DNA of 64,000 nt from positions 124,001 to 188,000 of the forward strand of contig MHAZ01000021.1 of NCBI GenBank assembly GCA_001803165.1, read 5' to 3'. Both the position numbers and the translations under genes were made by a program. Positions within the stretch are counted from its first letter, which is position 1. Every line of letters starts with the position of its first letter. Of the stretch, positions 57,424-64,000 are shown piece by piece. The notes beneath the pieces are model-generated. The model worked only from the letters and a program-made list of their open reading frames with translations, was not told the DNA's origin and made no database searches. Origin of the DNA: Stygiobacter sp. RIFOXYC2_FULL_38_25 (GTDB lineage Bacteria > Bacteroidota > Ignavibacteria > Ignavibacteriales > Melioribacteraceae).

Positions 57424-58683
57424 ATGAAAAACTTAATAGTAATTATTAGCGCTTGTTTAATTGTTTTTTTTGCATGTAATGGCGAAAACAAAAAAAACGA
57501 GCCCGTTCAGAAAAAATCTAAAAGCGGAGGGGAAAAATATCTTTACTACGATGACGAATTGGATGTTAAATCAACGGCAAAGGTTGACACGGTTGAGTTC
57601 AGAAAAGAAATGAACAAAATTCTTCCGCAAAAAAGAATTGTAGAATTATTCGGTTCTGGATATAAAGTTTTCTATTTACTTTTAGAAATTAATCCCGATG
57701 GAACAAATTATTTTAAAATATCTCCGGAAGCTAGTTCTTGGTTTATAGGTTGGAACCGCTCCGAGCGTGGACCTCTCGAGGAAGACTTTGAAATAACAAA
57801 TGAACATGCAGTAGTCACATCTAGGGAAAGAGACTCAAAGGCCATTAATCTGAAAGATTTTTTTCTCAAGAAGTATTCAGTTATAGATAAAAACCTTTTC
57901 AATGCTTTGGCTGGTATTTTGAACGGAAAGAAAGTCCGTTCCGGCAAAGCATTTCAAATAGATATTAGTCTTCTAGCTAATGGAGAAATATCTTCTCCTT
58001 GGAATATTAAAGAAATTGATCTTTCTTTTTTTATACCGCACATTAAAGGAAACCAAACCAAAGAGAATTTTCTTGGTTTCTTTCCAGCAGTGTTAAAAAA
58101 TGATTATAAACTGTTAAAGGATAGAATAAATATCCCCAAAGAAGCTATAGAGCGTAAAGTGAGCGGAAAATTATTCGTTGAAATATTTTTTGATGAAGAC
58201 GGCAATTACGCAGGCTATCAACTAATAAAAGGTCTTGGTTATGGAATTGATGAAGAAGTAATTAAAGCAATTAAAGAATTTCCGATTTCAAGCTATCCTT
58301 CCGGTGAAAAAACATGCACAATCATTCCATTTAATTTTGGTATTAGCAAAGATACTCCGGTTGATATTGCAGTAAAGTCATTTATTTACAACTCTACAAC
58401 AAAACATAAAAATCTTGAACTGACACTCACAAATAAAAAGCCCACTTCTTCATTGATGAACGTAAGGTATAATGTACTAATATATTTAGATAACAAAATT
58501 GTAATGGCTATTAGATTAGCCGATATAAATTGGGCTCAGCAAAAGGGTCCTCATTTTTATTATGGCGTTAAATCTATTAAACCCGGCGAACATGAATACA
58601 GAATCTCAATAGATCCGGAAAATGTTTTAAACGATGTTGATAGAAGCAACAATACGGTACGGGGTAAATTGGTAATTAAGTAA
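57424..58683 (+). CDS. Lipoprotein with TonB C-terminal-like domain
   Basis: A 419-residue lipoprotein (lipobox IVFFAC, Cys18). Residues 20-230 are not recognised. About 235-310 is a TonB C-terminal-like alpha/beta unit (IPKEAIERKVSGKLFVEIFF, GYGIDEEVIKAIKEFP, TIIPFNF). The last 100 residues are beta-rich and CARDB-like (NVRYNVLIYLDNK, GEHEYRISIDPE, NNTVRGKLVIK). There is no TonB transmembrane/Pro-rich spacer, so it is a TonB-like module on a lipid anchor, not a classical energy transducer. It is the third gene of an ECF operon. Confidence 0.78.
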   Translation: MKNLIVIISACLIVFFACNGENKKNEPVQKKSKSGGEKYLYYDDELDVKSTAKVDTVEFRKEMNKILPQKRIVELFGSGYKVFYLLLEINPDGTNYFKISPEASSWFIGWNRSERGPLEEDFEITNEHAVVTSRERDSKAINLKDFFLKKYSVIDKNLFNALAGILNGKKVRSGKAFQIDISLLANGEISSPWNIKEIDLSFFIPHIKGNQTKENFLGFFPAVLKNDYKLLKDRINIPKEAIERKVSGKLFVEIFFDEDGNYAGYQLIKGLGYGIDEEVIKAIKEFPISSYPSGEKTCTIIPFNFGISKDTPVDIAVKSFIYNSTTKHKNLELTLTNKKPTSSLMNVRYNVLIYLDNKIVMAIRLADINWAQQKGPHFYYGVKSIKPGEHEYRISIDPENVLNDVDRSNNTVRGKLVIK

Positions 58684-58689
58684 AGCTAA

Positions 58690-58780
58690 GAATAGATTAA
58701 GAATAAGAGTACGATCAAGAGCAAGAAGCCAAATCCAAACATTTTCTTGATCTTACTCTTAATCTTGTTCTTGATCTGAG
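58690..58780. repeat. AAGATCAAGA-type palindromic repeat
   Basis: AGATTAAGAATAAGAG and ACGATCAAGAGCAAGAAG face TTCTTGATC, TTACTCTTAATC and TTGTTCTTGATC across about 25 bp: an imperfect hairpin after the lipoprotein stop. Related words occur at 45312-45360 and 54866-54890. Confidence 0.65.
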
Positions 58781-58823
58781 GTTCTAATCGCATCGTCGGC
58801 AGTATTAAGTTACAACCAAATTT

Positions 58824-59246
58824 CTATTTCGTCTTTAGCTTTATTTCAATTAACTTTTTTGCCGCTTCAATATTCTTTTTGTTGTTCATCACTAAAGTAA
58901 TTCCCCGGATTTTGCCGTAGCGTTTTCCTTCCATAAAATCCTTTTTAACTTCATCGGGAAACGCGGATTCCATAATAGCCGGCTCGGCTTTATCGCCAAA
59001 GTAAAAAGTAACTCGAAAAGTTTTGGGTATAATCGAAAGCCAAAATATTGTTTTCTTTTTGTGAGTTACTTTCATCAGCCAGCTTTTGCCATCGTTGTAA
59101 TAGCGCCACTCCTCATTAAAATCCGGATGCTCGGAATGAATGTGTTTGAATAAAGATTCCCAATGTGTTTTAGTTTTGCCGATGTGTGAGAAAATAACTT
59201 CTTCGGTTGGAAATTGATCTTTGTTGGTAAGGATTAAGTCGTTCAT
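58824..59246 (-). CDS. DUF3788 protein
   Basis: A 140-residue soluble protein with the DUF3788 pattern: WESLFKHIHSEHPDFNEEWRYYNDGKSWLMKVTHKKKTIFWLSI, FRVTFYFGDKAEPAI, KYGKIRGITL-like end (RYGKIRGITLVM). This is a small alpha/beta fold (YdhG/DUF1801-like superfamily), function unknown. Single gene between repeats. Confidence 0.88.
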   Translation of the reverse strand: MNDLILTNKDQFPTEEVIFSHIGKTKTHWESLFKHIHSEHPDFNEEWRYYNDGKSWLMKVTHKKKTIFWLSIIPKTFRVTFYFGDKAEPAIMESAFPDEVKKDFMEGKRYGKIRGITLVMNNKKNIEAAKKLIEIKLKTK

Positions 59247-59363
59247 CAGTACACCTAAAAAAACTTACATGCAAACTATCGGCTATAGTTTTGAGAAGCA
59301 AGAAGGAAAATTTTTTCGGCTATCAGCTTTCAGCAATCTGCTCTTGCGTATAAAGAAGTTAAT

Positions 59364-59433
59364 GTAGAGACGTTCCGGTGGAACGTCTGCTTTGACTGCA
59401 TATTTTTGAGACGGCTCACCGAGCCGTCTCTAC
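59364..59433. repeat. Compound GTAGAGACG-type palindrome, copies 4 and 5
   Basis: Two hairpins in a row: AGACGTTCC-ggt-GGAACGTCT (59368-59388) and GAGACGGCTC-acc-GAGCCGTCTC (59408-59430). They are bounded by GTAGAGACG on the left and CGTCTCTAC on the right, which can also pair with each other. It lies downstream of the DUF5916 gene and upstream of the DUF3788 gene start. Confidence 0.8.
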
Positions 59434-59442
59434 GTTAAATCA

Positions 59443-61695
59443 TTAAATGCCCAACAAATACTGAACCTTTACAAAGTATTGCTGGGTTGTGTTCTTCAAA
59501 CCAATTTCGTTGTACTCCGCATAGTTGGATGAAGCGCCGGCGTAGAATGTTGTAAACGCGTTGAGCTTGTAACTGAATAGCGGATAAAGATTGAATGATT
59601 TATCGAATGTATTATACTGCGTTATTATTCTTACAAACATTTCCGAATTGAACTGGTAAATACCAACAAAGCGGTAAATGTTGCCATCGTAAAATAGGTT
59701 TCCCGTAGCTTCGCTCGATAGTCTGGCGCGGGAATAATCAAACGACAAATTAAATTGAGAACTTGGACGAACAGTAATGCCGGCGTAGAAATTATGCCCG
59801 TTACCCATCTCCGGTTTTGATGATCTGAAAATGAATTTACCTACCTGTCCGTTAGCGTAAAACGAAAGTTCTTTAAGCGGACGGGTATTGATATTAAAAA
59901 CCACTCTATTAATTTTATCGAACCAGATACCGCCAAAGCGTTCATCATTTAACAATAAATAATTGACCGAAATATTTGTCTGCCCTTTTAGAGTAAAGTA
60001 AATTTGCGGCATTAAAAACTGTTCTCTTTTAACTCCGCTGAAATTAAACTGAAGACCGCTCTGCATTGAAATTCCCCAGTTATCAATAAAAGAATCTGTA
60101 GGATAAAACTCAAATTCATGTTCCATATAAAACTGACGGTAGTTTACTTGACCGAATAAGCCGTTGTAGGTTTGATATGTCGGCGAAAAATTGTTAAACA
60201 CAGTTGAAAAAGAATAATTGCGGCTGTTATAAGAAAGTAAAAGATGAATGCCCTCGCCCGAATAACTTTCGCCGTCAAACGCAGCAGTGTGATTTGTGCT
60301 ACCGAGCTTTCTTGTATTGCCAAACAGTGCCGTATTGTTCAACTCTTTAGTCTTGCTGTAAAATCCTTCTCCGCTAAAGTACCAGTTGCTCCAAAATTTG
60401 TATGTCCAATCGAAGCCTAAAACATAATTGCCCGCGTCTTCTAAATTACGGCTAAGACCTAACAAGCCGAGATAACTTTCATCACCAAAATCGTAGCGCA
60501 GTCTTCCAATAGTTGCAAGCGATTTCATATCGGTAGAAACAAGATTGCTTCTCTCCTCACCGGGAACTTCGATAACGGTATTTCTATCATAAGCAGAAAG
60601 TAATAAGTAAGAAAGTTTACCGCTCTTACCTAAAATTCTTCCGGCACCAAGAGGATTGTTAATCGAACGCGAGTAATACATTGGCGTTTGAAGCAAATCA
60701 TTTCCGGTTAAGAAGAATGGACGCTTCTCATCATAATTCAATGCAAAAGTTGTGTTGATTTCAATCTGCTCGGCATCGGCTTCAATCTGACTGAAATCCG
60801 GATTTATAACACCTTCGAGAGAAAAATTCTGGCTTGGCGAATATTTTATTCCCGCACCAATTCTCCCTTTCAGCGGATCAAACTTGAAATTAGATTTTGG
60901 ATCGGAAAAATCTGTTAACTGCCCAAAACTTTGTCCAATTGCATAAGGAAGAAGTTCTACAGAGCCTCCGCTTTTAATGTCTTTCAATCCGGTAAGCAAT
61001 CCGGCTTGCGGCATAAAGGTTGGAATATTTCTATCAATTTTCATCCAGGAAACTTGATAGCGGCTTTCTCTTGGAATTGTTCTTATCACATGAAGTGCCC
61101 ATGTGTGTTCATCTTTTTCCGTAAAAGCTAAACTCTTAAATGGAATTTTCATTTCAGCTGTCCAGCCATGATCATTTAACGAAGCTGCCGAGTACCAAAT
61201 GTAGTCCATCGAAGCATCTTCATTTCCCATGGTGGCCAAAAGATCACCTTGATTGCCGTATGGGTTTACGGCAAACTCGTAAGATTTTTGATAATCGCCG
61301 TAAGTATCAAACACAACAATTACAAAATCATCATTAAATATTTTATCTCGGTCGGAAACATTAGCGCGTATGCTTTTGGGATCGTCATCAAAACAATCGA
61401 ACCCGAAGTAAAGAAATTCGTTATCGTATAGAATCCGTGCAGAAGTTTTTTGTTTTGATTGAGTATTATCACCGGGGCGGATTTCATAGTTCAGTTCTAC
61501 AGGCTTAGCTTTATTCCAAGCGGGATTATCTAACTTTCCCGTCAGCTCAATTGGAGAATCAATTCTTACTGCATTTATTGTTGGTTTCTGATCAGCAACA
61601 GCCTGCTGAGCGACCGCGCTTGAACAAAGAAGAAAAATAATAAACAGAATACCCCATAAAGCCTTAGAATAGTAAACACTTTGTTTCATCAGCAA
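59443..61695 (-). CDS. DUF5916 outer membrane protein with CBM9-like N-terminal domain
   Basis: A 750-residue exported protein (signal peptide to about residue 29, SSAVAQQ). Residues 38-240 form a CBM9-like sandwich (IELTGKLDNPAWNKA, ARILYDNEFLYFGFDCFDD, DDFVIVVFDTYGD, GWTAEMKIPFKSL). Residues 250-750 are a large predicted beta-barrel (DUF5916) with many aromatic-ended strands, FSLEGVINPDFSQIEADAEQIEINTTF and a short C-terminal strand YFVKVQYLLGI. Many such proteins occur in Bacteroidota and are thought to be surface-associated, with substrate unknown. No partner gene; it is divergent from the third ECF operon. Confidence 0.85.
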   Translation of the reverse strand: MLMKQSVYYSKALWGILFIIFLLCSSAVAQQAVADQKPTINAVRIDSPIELTGKLDNPAWNKAKPVELNYEIRPGDNTQSKQKTSARILYDNEFLYFGFDCFDDDPKSIRANVSDRDKIFNDDFVIVVFDTYGDYQKSYEFAVNPYGNQGDLLATMGNEDASMDYIWYSAASLNDHGWTAEMKIPFKSLAFTEKDEHTWALHVIRTIPRESRYQVSWMKIDRNIPTFMPQAGLLTGLKDIKSGGSVELLPYAIGQSFGQLTDFSDPKSNFKFDPLKGRIGAGIKYSPSQNFSLEGVINPDFSQIEADAEQIEINTTFALNYDEKRPFFLTGNDLLQTPMYYSRSINNPLGAGRILGKSGKLSYLLLSAYDRNTVIEVPGEERSNLVSTDMKSLATIGRLRYDFGDESYLGLLGLSRNLEDAGNYVLGFDWTYKFWSNWYFSGEGFYSKTKELNNTALFGNTRKLGSTNHTAAFDGESYSGEGIHLLLSYNSRNYSFSTVFNNFSPTYQTYNGLFGQVNYRQFYMEHEFEFYPTDSFIDNWGISMQSGLQFNFSGVKREQFLMPQIYFTLKGQTNISVNYLLLNDERFGGIWFDKINRVVFNINTRPLKELSFYANGQVGKFIFRSSKPEMGNGHNFYAGITVRPSSQFNLSFDYSRARLSSEATGNLFYDGNIYRFVGIYQFNSEMFVRIITQYNTFDKSFNLYPLFSYKLNAFTTFYAGASSNYAEYNEIGLKNTTQQYFVKVQYLLGI

Positions 61696-61945
61696 GCCTT
61701 TCGAAAATTTTAGTGAATGGAATTTTCTTACAGTTTTTAGACGCAGTTAGAGAGTAAATCGTTACAAACAGAAAGAAATAAATTTCAGTAAAAGCAATTT
61801 ATATACAAAATCGCTTTACGGTTTCACTTTGGTATGGTAATAACATTGTTGGTGATCGGATAATTTAAAAGTAAATATATTTTGCGAAGTTGTAATTTTT
61901 GGCAAACATAAAAGTCTATTTATTAATTGATTTGGAGATTTTCTG

Positions 61946-62428
61946 ATACCGAAAAAGAACTTAAGCTCGCTTAAAGAGTTATATAAATTGTATTCTACTG
62001 ATATATATAGGTACTCTTTGAGCTTATTAAAGGACACAGAAGACGCAAAAGATGCTGTTCATGAAACTTTTATCAGATATAGTGAAAATGAATCTCAATT
62101 TCGTGGGGAATCTTCTCAAAAGACATGGCTTTTGGTTATTGCAAGAAATTACTGTTATTCAAAAATGAAAAAAGCAGATAGAGCCAATGTTAGAATTGAT
62201 GACAATGATCCAATAATGTATAATCCAGAATACGATGTGGGTTTAACGCTTAAAGCCGCCATCAATAACTTATATCATGAACAAAGCGAACTATTATTTC
62301 TTAAGGTTTATTATAATTATTCATATGTGGAAATAGCAGAAATAACAAATCAGACTGTAGAAAATGTTGCGATTAAATTATACAGAATCAGACAAAAACT
62401 AAAAAAAATATTAGAGACCCAAATATGA
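61946..62428 (+). CDS. ECF-type sigma factor (third operon), start codon uncertain
   Basis: A sigma factor of about 150-160 residues. Region 2: DTEDAKDAVHETFIRY and KTWLLVIARNYCYSKMKKAD. Region 4: LYHEQSELLFLKVYYNYSYVEIAEITNQTVENVAIKLYRIR. The first conventional start is TTG at 61988, which trims the first helix. The frame remains open upstream (KKNLSSLKELYKLYSTDIYRY) back to a stop near 61929. GGAG at 61934-61937 fits a start at ATA (61946) or CTG (61943), neither usual. Its stop overlaps the next gene by four bases. A genuine sigma factor; N-terminus unresolved. Confidence 0.85.
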   Translation: MPKKNLSSLKELYKLYSTDIYRYSLSLLKDTEDAKDAVHETFIRYSENESQFRGESSQKTWLLVIARNYCYSKMKKADRANVRIDDNDPIMYNPEYDVGLTLKAAINNLYHEQSELLFLKVYYNYSYVEIAEITNQTVENVAIKLYRIRQKLKKILETQI

Positions 62429-62883
62429 AAGACATCGAATATTTACTAAGCAAATTTATTGATGGGGAGATAGACGCGGACGAAGAACAAAAATTATTTT
62501 CTTTTTTAAGCGCTGACAAAGATGCAAGAAAAACACTTTATAATTTTATCAAACTTAATTCGGAAGCATCTGGGGTTTTTAGATCAAATTTTGATTTTTT
62601 GCCGGATGATTCAAAACTTGCAAAAAGCACAGATTATTCTTTCTTCAAGCGTAGATCAATCATCCTCAAGTTTCAGCCACTTAAATACGCGGCAATTTTT
62701 ATTCTTGTAATTATTTCTCTTTTTCTCTTTACAAAAATGCAAGGTTACTCTAGTCAATTGGAATTAATTTCGAAAAACATGAAGCAACAATCAGAGCTAA
62801 TAGAAATATTGAAAAATAGCATCCCGCCTGTTCGCGTCACATCTCAAGACGGGAATAAAATTGTAATAAGAACGAACTTGTGA
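62425..62883 (+). CDS. Anti-sigma-factor-like membrane protein (no zinc motif)
   Basis: A 152-residue protein coupled (ATGA) to the sigma gene. It opens with YLLSKFIDGEIDADEEQKLFSFLSADKDA, the usual start of anti-sigma N-terminal helices. It lacks the H-x3-C-x2-C zinc site found in the other two operons. One transmembrane helix at about 91-108 (AAIFILVIISLFLFT), then a coiled-coil-like outer part (LELISKNMKQQSELIEILKN). The anti-sigma role is inferred from position and layout. Confidence 0.78.
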   Translation: MKDIEYLLSKFIDGEIDADEEQKLFSFLSADKDARKTLYNFIKLNSEASGVFRSNFDFLPDDSKLAKSTDYSFFKRRSIILKFQPLKYAAIFILVIISLFLFTKMQGYSSQLELISKNMKQQSELIEILKNSIPPVRVTSQDGNKIVIRTNL

Positions 62884-62890
62884 GCAAATC

Positions 62891-63682
62891 ATGAAACGAA
62901 CTATTTTATTATTGATCCTACTTCCTTTCGTAATTTTTTGTCAATCCTCTAAACGTAAGGTTCAGCTCATTGAAGATTTGGATGCTAAATACGAATTGCT
63001 TCAAGAAGATGTCGTCACAACATCGTTATTCCTAACTGGAACTAATATTGAAAACATTCTCAAGATATTTAACCAAACGTTTAGCAATTATTGGACGGAT
63101 ATTTCTAGATTAAATCGAATTATCACAATCAGATATGTTTTCTATATAAATGAAGAAGGGAAAATTGATAAAATAAAGCGAATGGATGTTTCATATCAAC
63201 CGAATCTACCCGGATTATTTTATGATAAAATAGAACCGAAGTTATTAGAACGTTTTGCACTAATAAAACTTACCTCTTTCTCTGATAATAATAAGGTCAA
63301 ATATCGCTTCGCTTTTGAGTATCACGTTGGAAATGGTAACAATAATAAAATGGAATCATCATTTTCTCTTGGTTTAAAAAACAGTGATGAAAGCACTAAA
63401 AGCATTGCCGAACTAAACGAATTGCCCCGCTTGATAGAAATGCCAACCCCCAGAGTTCCATCTCAGAAAAAAGGCAGCTTACGTGGAAAAACCTTTTTGA
63501 AAGTTACTGTTGATGAAAAGGGGAAAGTTGCTAAATCACTGATCATTGAAAGTGCTGGTGAAATTTTGGATAAAGCGGCGATGGAAGCAATGAAATCAGC
63601 AAAATTTAAACCTGGCATTAAAAACGGGAAAGCACATAAAATGGACGTTATAATTCCAATTGAATTTGATATGGGAAAATAA
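62891..63682 (+). CDS. Exported TonB C-terminal-domain protein
   Basis: A 263-residue protein with an N-terminal signal (to about residue 18; FCQSS could be a poor lipobox). Residues 20-160 are not recognised. About 185-263 is a TonB C-terminal domain (PTPRVPSQKKGSLRGKTFL, VTVDEKGKVAKSLIIESAGE, LDKAAMEAMKSAKFKPGIKNG, VIIPIEFDM). Without a membrane helix plus Pro-rich spacer it is not a classical TonB. It follows the anti-sigma gene by seven bases, paralleling the 57424 gene in the second operon. Confidence 0.85.
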   Translation: MKRTILLLILLPFVIFCQSSKRKVQLIEDLDAKYELLQEDVVTTSLFLTGTNIENILKIFNQTFSNYWTDISRLNRIITIRYVFYINEEGKIDKIKRMDVSYQPNLPGLFYDKIEPKLLERFALIKLTSFSDNNKVKYRFAFEYHVGNGNNNKMESSFSLGLKNSDESTKSIAELNELPRLIEMPTPRVPSQKKGSLRGKTFLKVTVDEKGKVAKSLIIESAGEILDKAAMEAMKSAKFKPGIKNGKAHKMDVIIPIEFDMGK

Positions 63683-63725
63683 CTCTTTGCAGCGAAATAA
63701 TTCAGGAAGCCCCTAAGGAGGAAAC

Positions 63726-64000
63726 ATGAAGCATATAAGAATCATTGTAACAATAATTTCAATATCAGTTCTCTTTTTCTCGAGTATTTATTCTCAACAA
63801 CCGACGGCAGAAGAAATTATCGAACGATATATATCTGCAATTGGTGGACGCGAAGCAATCGAGAGAATTTCTAACTTAAGAATTGAAGGTGCTTTCGTTG
63901 CCAGAAGTGGGGAGAGCGGGAAATGGTTAGTAAATGGATCGTTCGAAGAAATCAAAACGACAAATGATCTGTATGGGTTCTTTGCTAAATATAACGGCAA
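63726..64000 (+). CDS. Exported LolA-like protein (partial, cut by the window end)
   Basis: The first 91 residues are visible: signal peptide to about residue 23 (SSIYSQ), then PTAEEIIERYISAIGGREAIERI and a strand. It starts at ATG 63726 after a strong AAGGAGG site. The opening matches the fused C-terminal domain of the inactive M16 subunit (LTAEQVIAKYVEATGG), typical of LolA/LppX-like outer-membrane lipoprotein-sorting folds. It is probably the fourth gene of the third ECF operon (43-bp gap). Confidence 0.75.
   Translation, partial: MKHIRIIVTIISISVLFFSSIYSQQPTAEEIIERYISAIGGREAIERISNLRIEGAFVARSGESGKWLVNGSFEEIKTTNDLYGFFAKYNG

Noticed and set aside
57424-58683. Classical TonB energy transducer
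   Set aside because: It has a lipobox instead of a membrane helix with a Pro-rich spacer, and extra domains on both sides of the TonB-C-like part.
1-64000. Complete insertion sequence or prophage
   Set aside because: No transposase, integrase or phage structural gene was recognised; mobility signs are limited to short repeats and flanking duplications.

Overview
This window looks like chromosome from a member of the Ignavibacteria (Ignavibacteriota, Bacteroidota/Chlorobi group). The evidence is two secreted proteins ending in the NYPNPFNPET-type sorting domain of the type IX secretion (T9SS) lineage, a sensor kinase of the two-component-propeller/Y_Y_Y type, many families typical of this group (DUF4905, DUF4920, DUF6252, DUF3788, DUF5916, GH127), moderately AT-rich DNA and visible AGGA-type ribosome binding sites. 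No rRNA, tRNA, CRISPR array, complete insertion sequence or prophage was recognised. The assignment is inference from gene content.

Layout. 1-4.2 kb: a TetR-TolC efflux operon with a palindromic operator candidate, a small membrane protein, an orphan antitoxin and an OprB porin broken by a frameshift. 4.3-9.6 kb: a catalytic/non-catalytic M16 peptidase pair and an M61-type peptidase. 9.6-12 kb: an AT-rich two-gene island (a protein with an HEPN-like RNSLAH motif plus an exported protein) lying between the M61 3' end and a second, relic M61 3' end. 12-18.6 kb: an ECF sigma/anti-sigma/lipoprotein operon, a two-CW protein, a LamG/T9SS protein and an OmpA-like barrel. 18.6-24 kb: a repeat-rich stretch with a relic LuxR-type response regulator, an HEPN/MNT pair and an intact response regulator/propeller kinase operon. 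24-27.2 kb: cupin and glycyl-tRNA synthetase (apparently with an AUC start), then a TIR-like two-gene cassette bracketed by a perfect 30-bp direct repeat. 27.2-32 kb: phoU and a pst phosphate uptake operon with two PstB subunits that are degenerate in complementary motifs. 32-37 kb: two TPR-histidine kinases, a lipoprotein and a DinB-family protein. 37.5-42.4 kb: GH127 arabinofuranosidase, two alpha/beta hydrolases and a DUF6252 protein. 42.4-47.6 kb: Y-family polymerase, Memo and AMMECR1, DUF4905, tryptophanase. 47.7-49.6 kb: a tandem array of small membrane proteins and XRE regulators, with two of the three regulators broken by the same repeat insertion. 49.7-56.3 kb: Yip1, RluE-like pseudouridine synthase, PriA, DUF4920, thioredoxin, GH3/T9SS. 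56.4-64 kb: two more ECF/anti-sigma/TonB-C-type operons around DUF3788 and a DUF5916 outer-membrane protein, ending in a LolA-like gene cut by the window edge.

Themes. Much of the window concerns the cell envelope and signalling: three ECF sigma/anti-sigma operons each lead into envelope proteins, and there are three sensor kinases. Several families of short palindromic repeats are scattered through gaps and have also entered coding regions: they form the C-terminal tails of two enzymes, were accepted in frame at the same loop of both T9SS sorting domains, and destroyed two HTH genes. The best candidates for undescribed biology are the asymmetric PstB pair, the direct-repeat-flanked TIR-like cassette, the HTH/membrane-protein array and the island beside the M61 gene.
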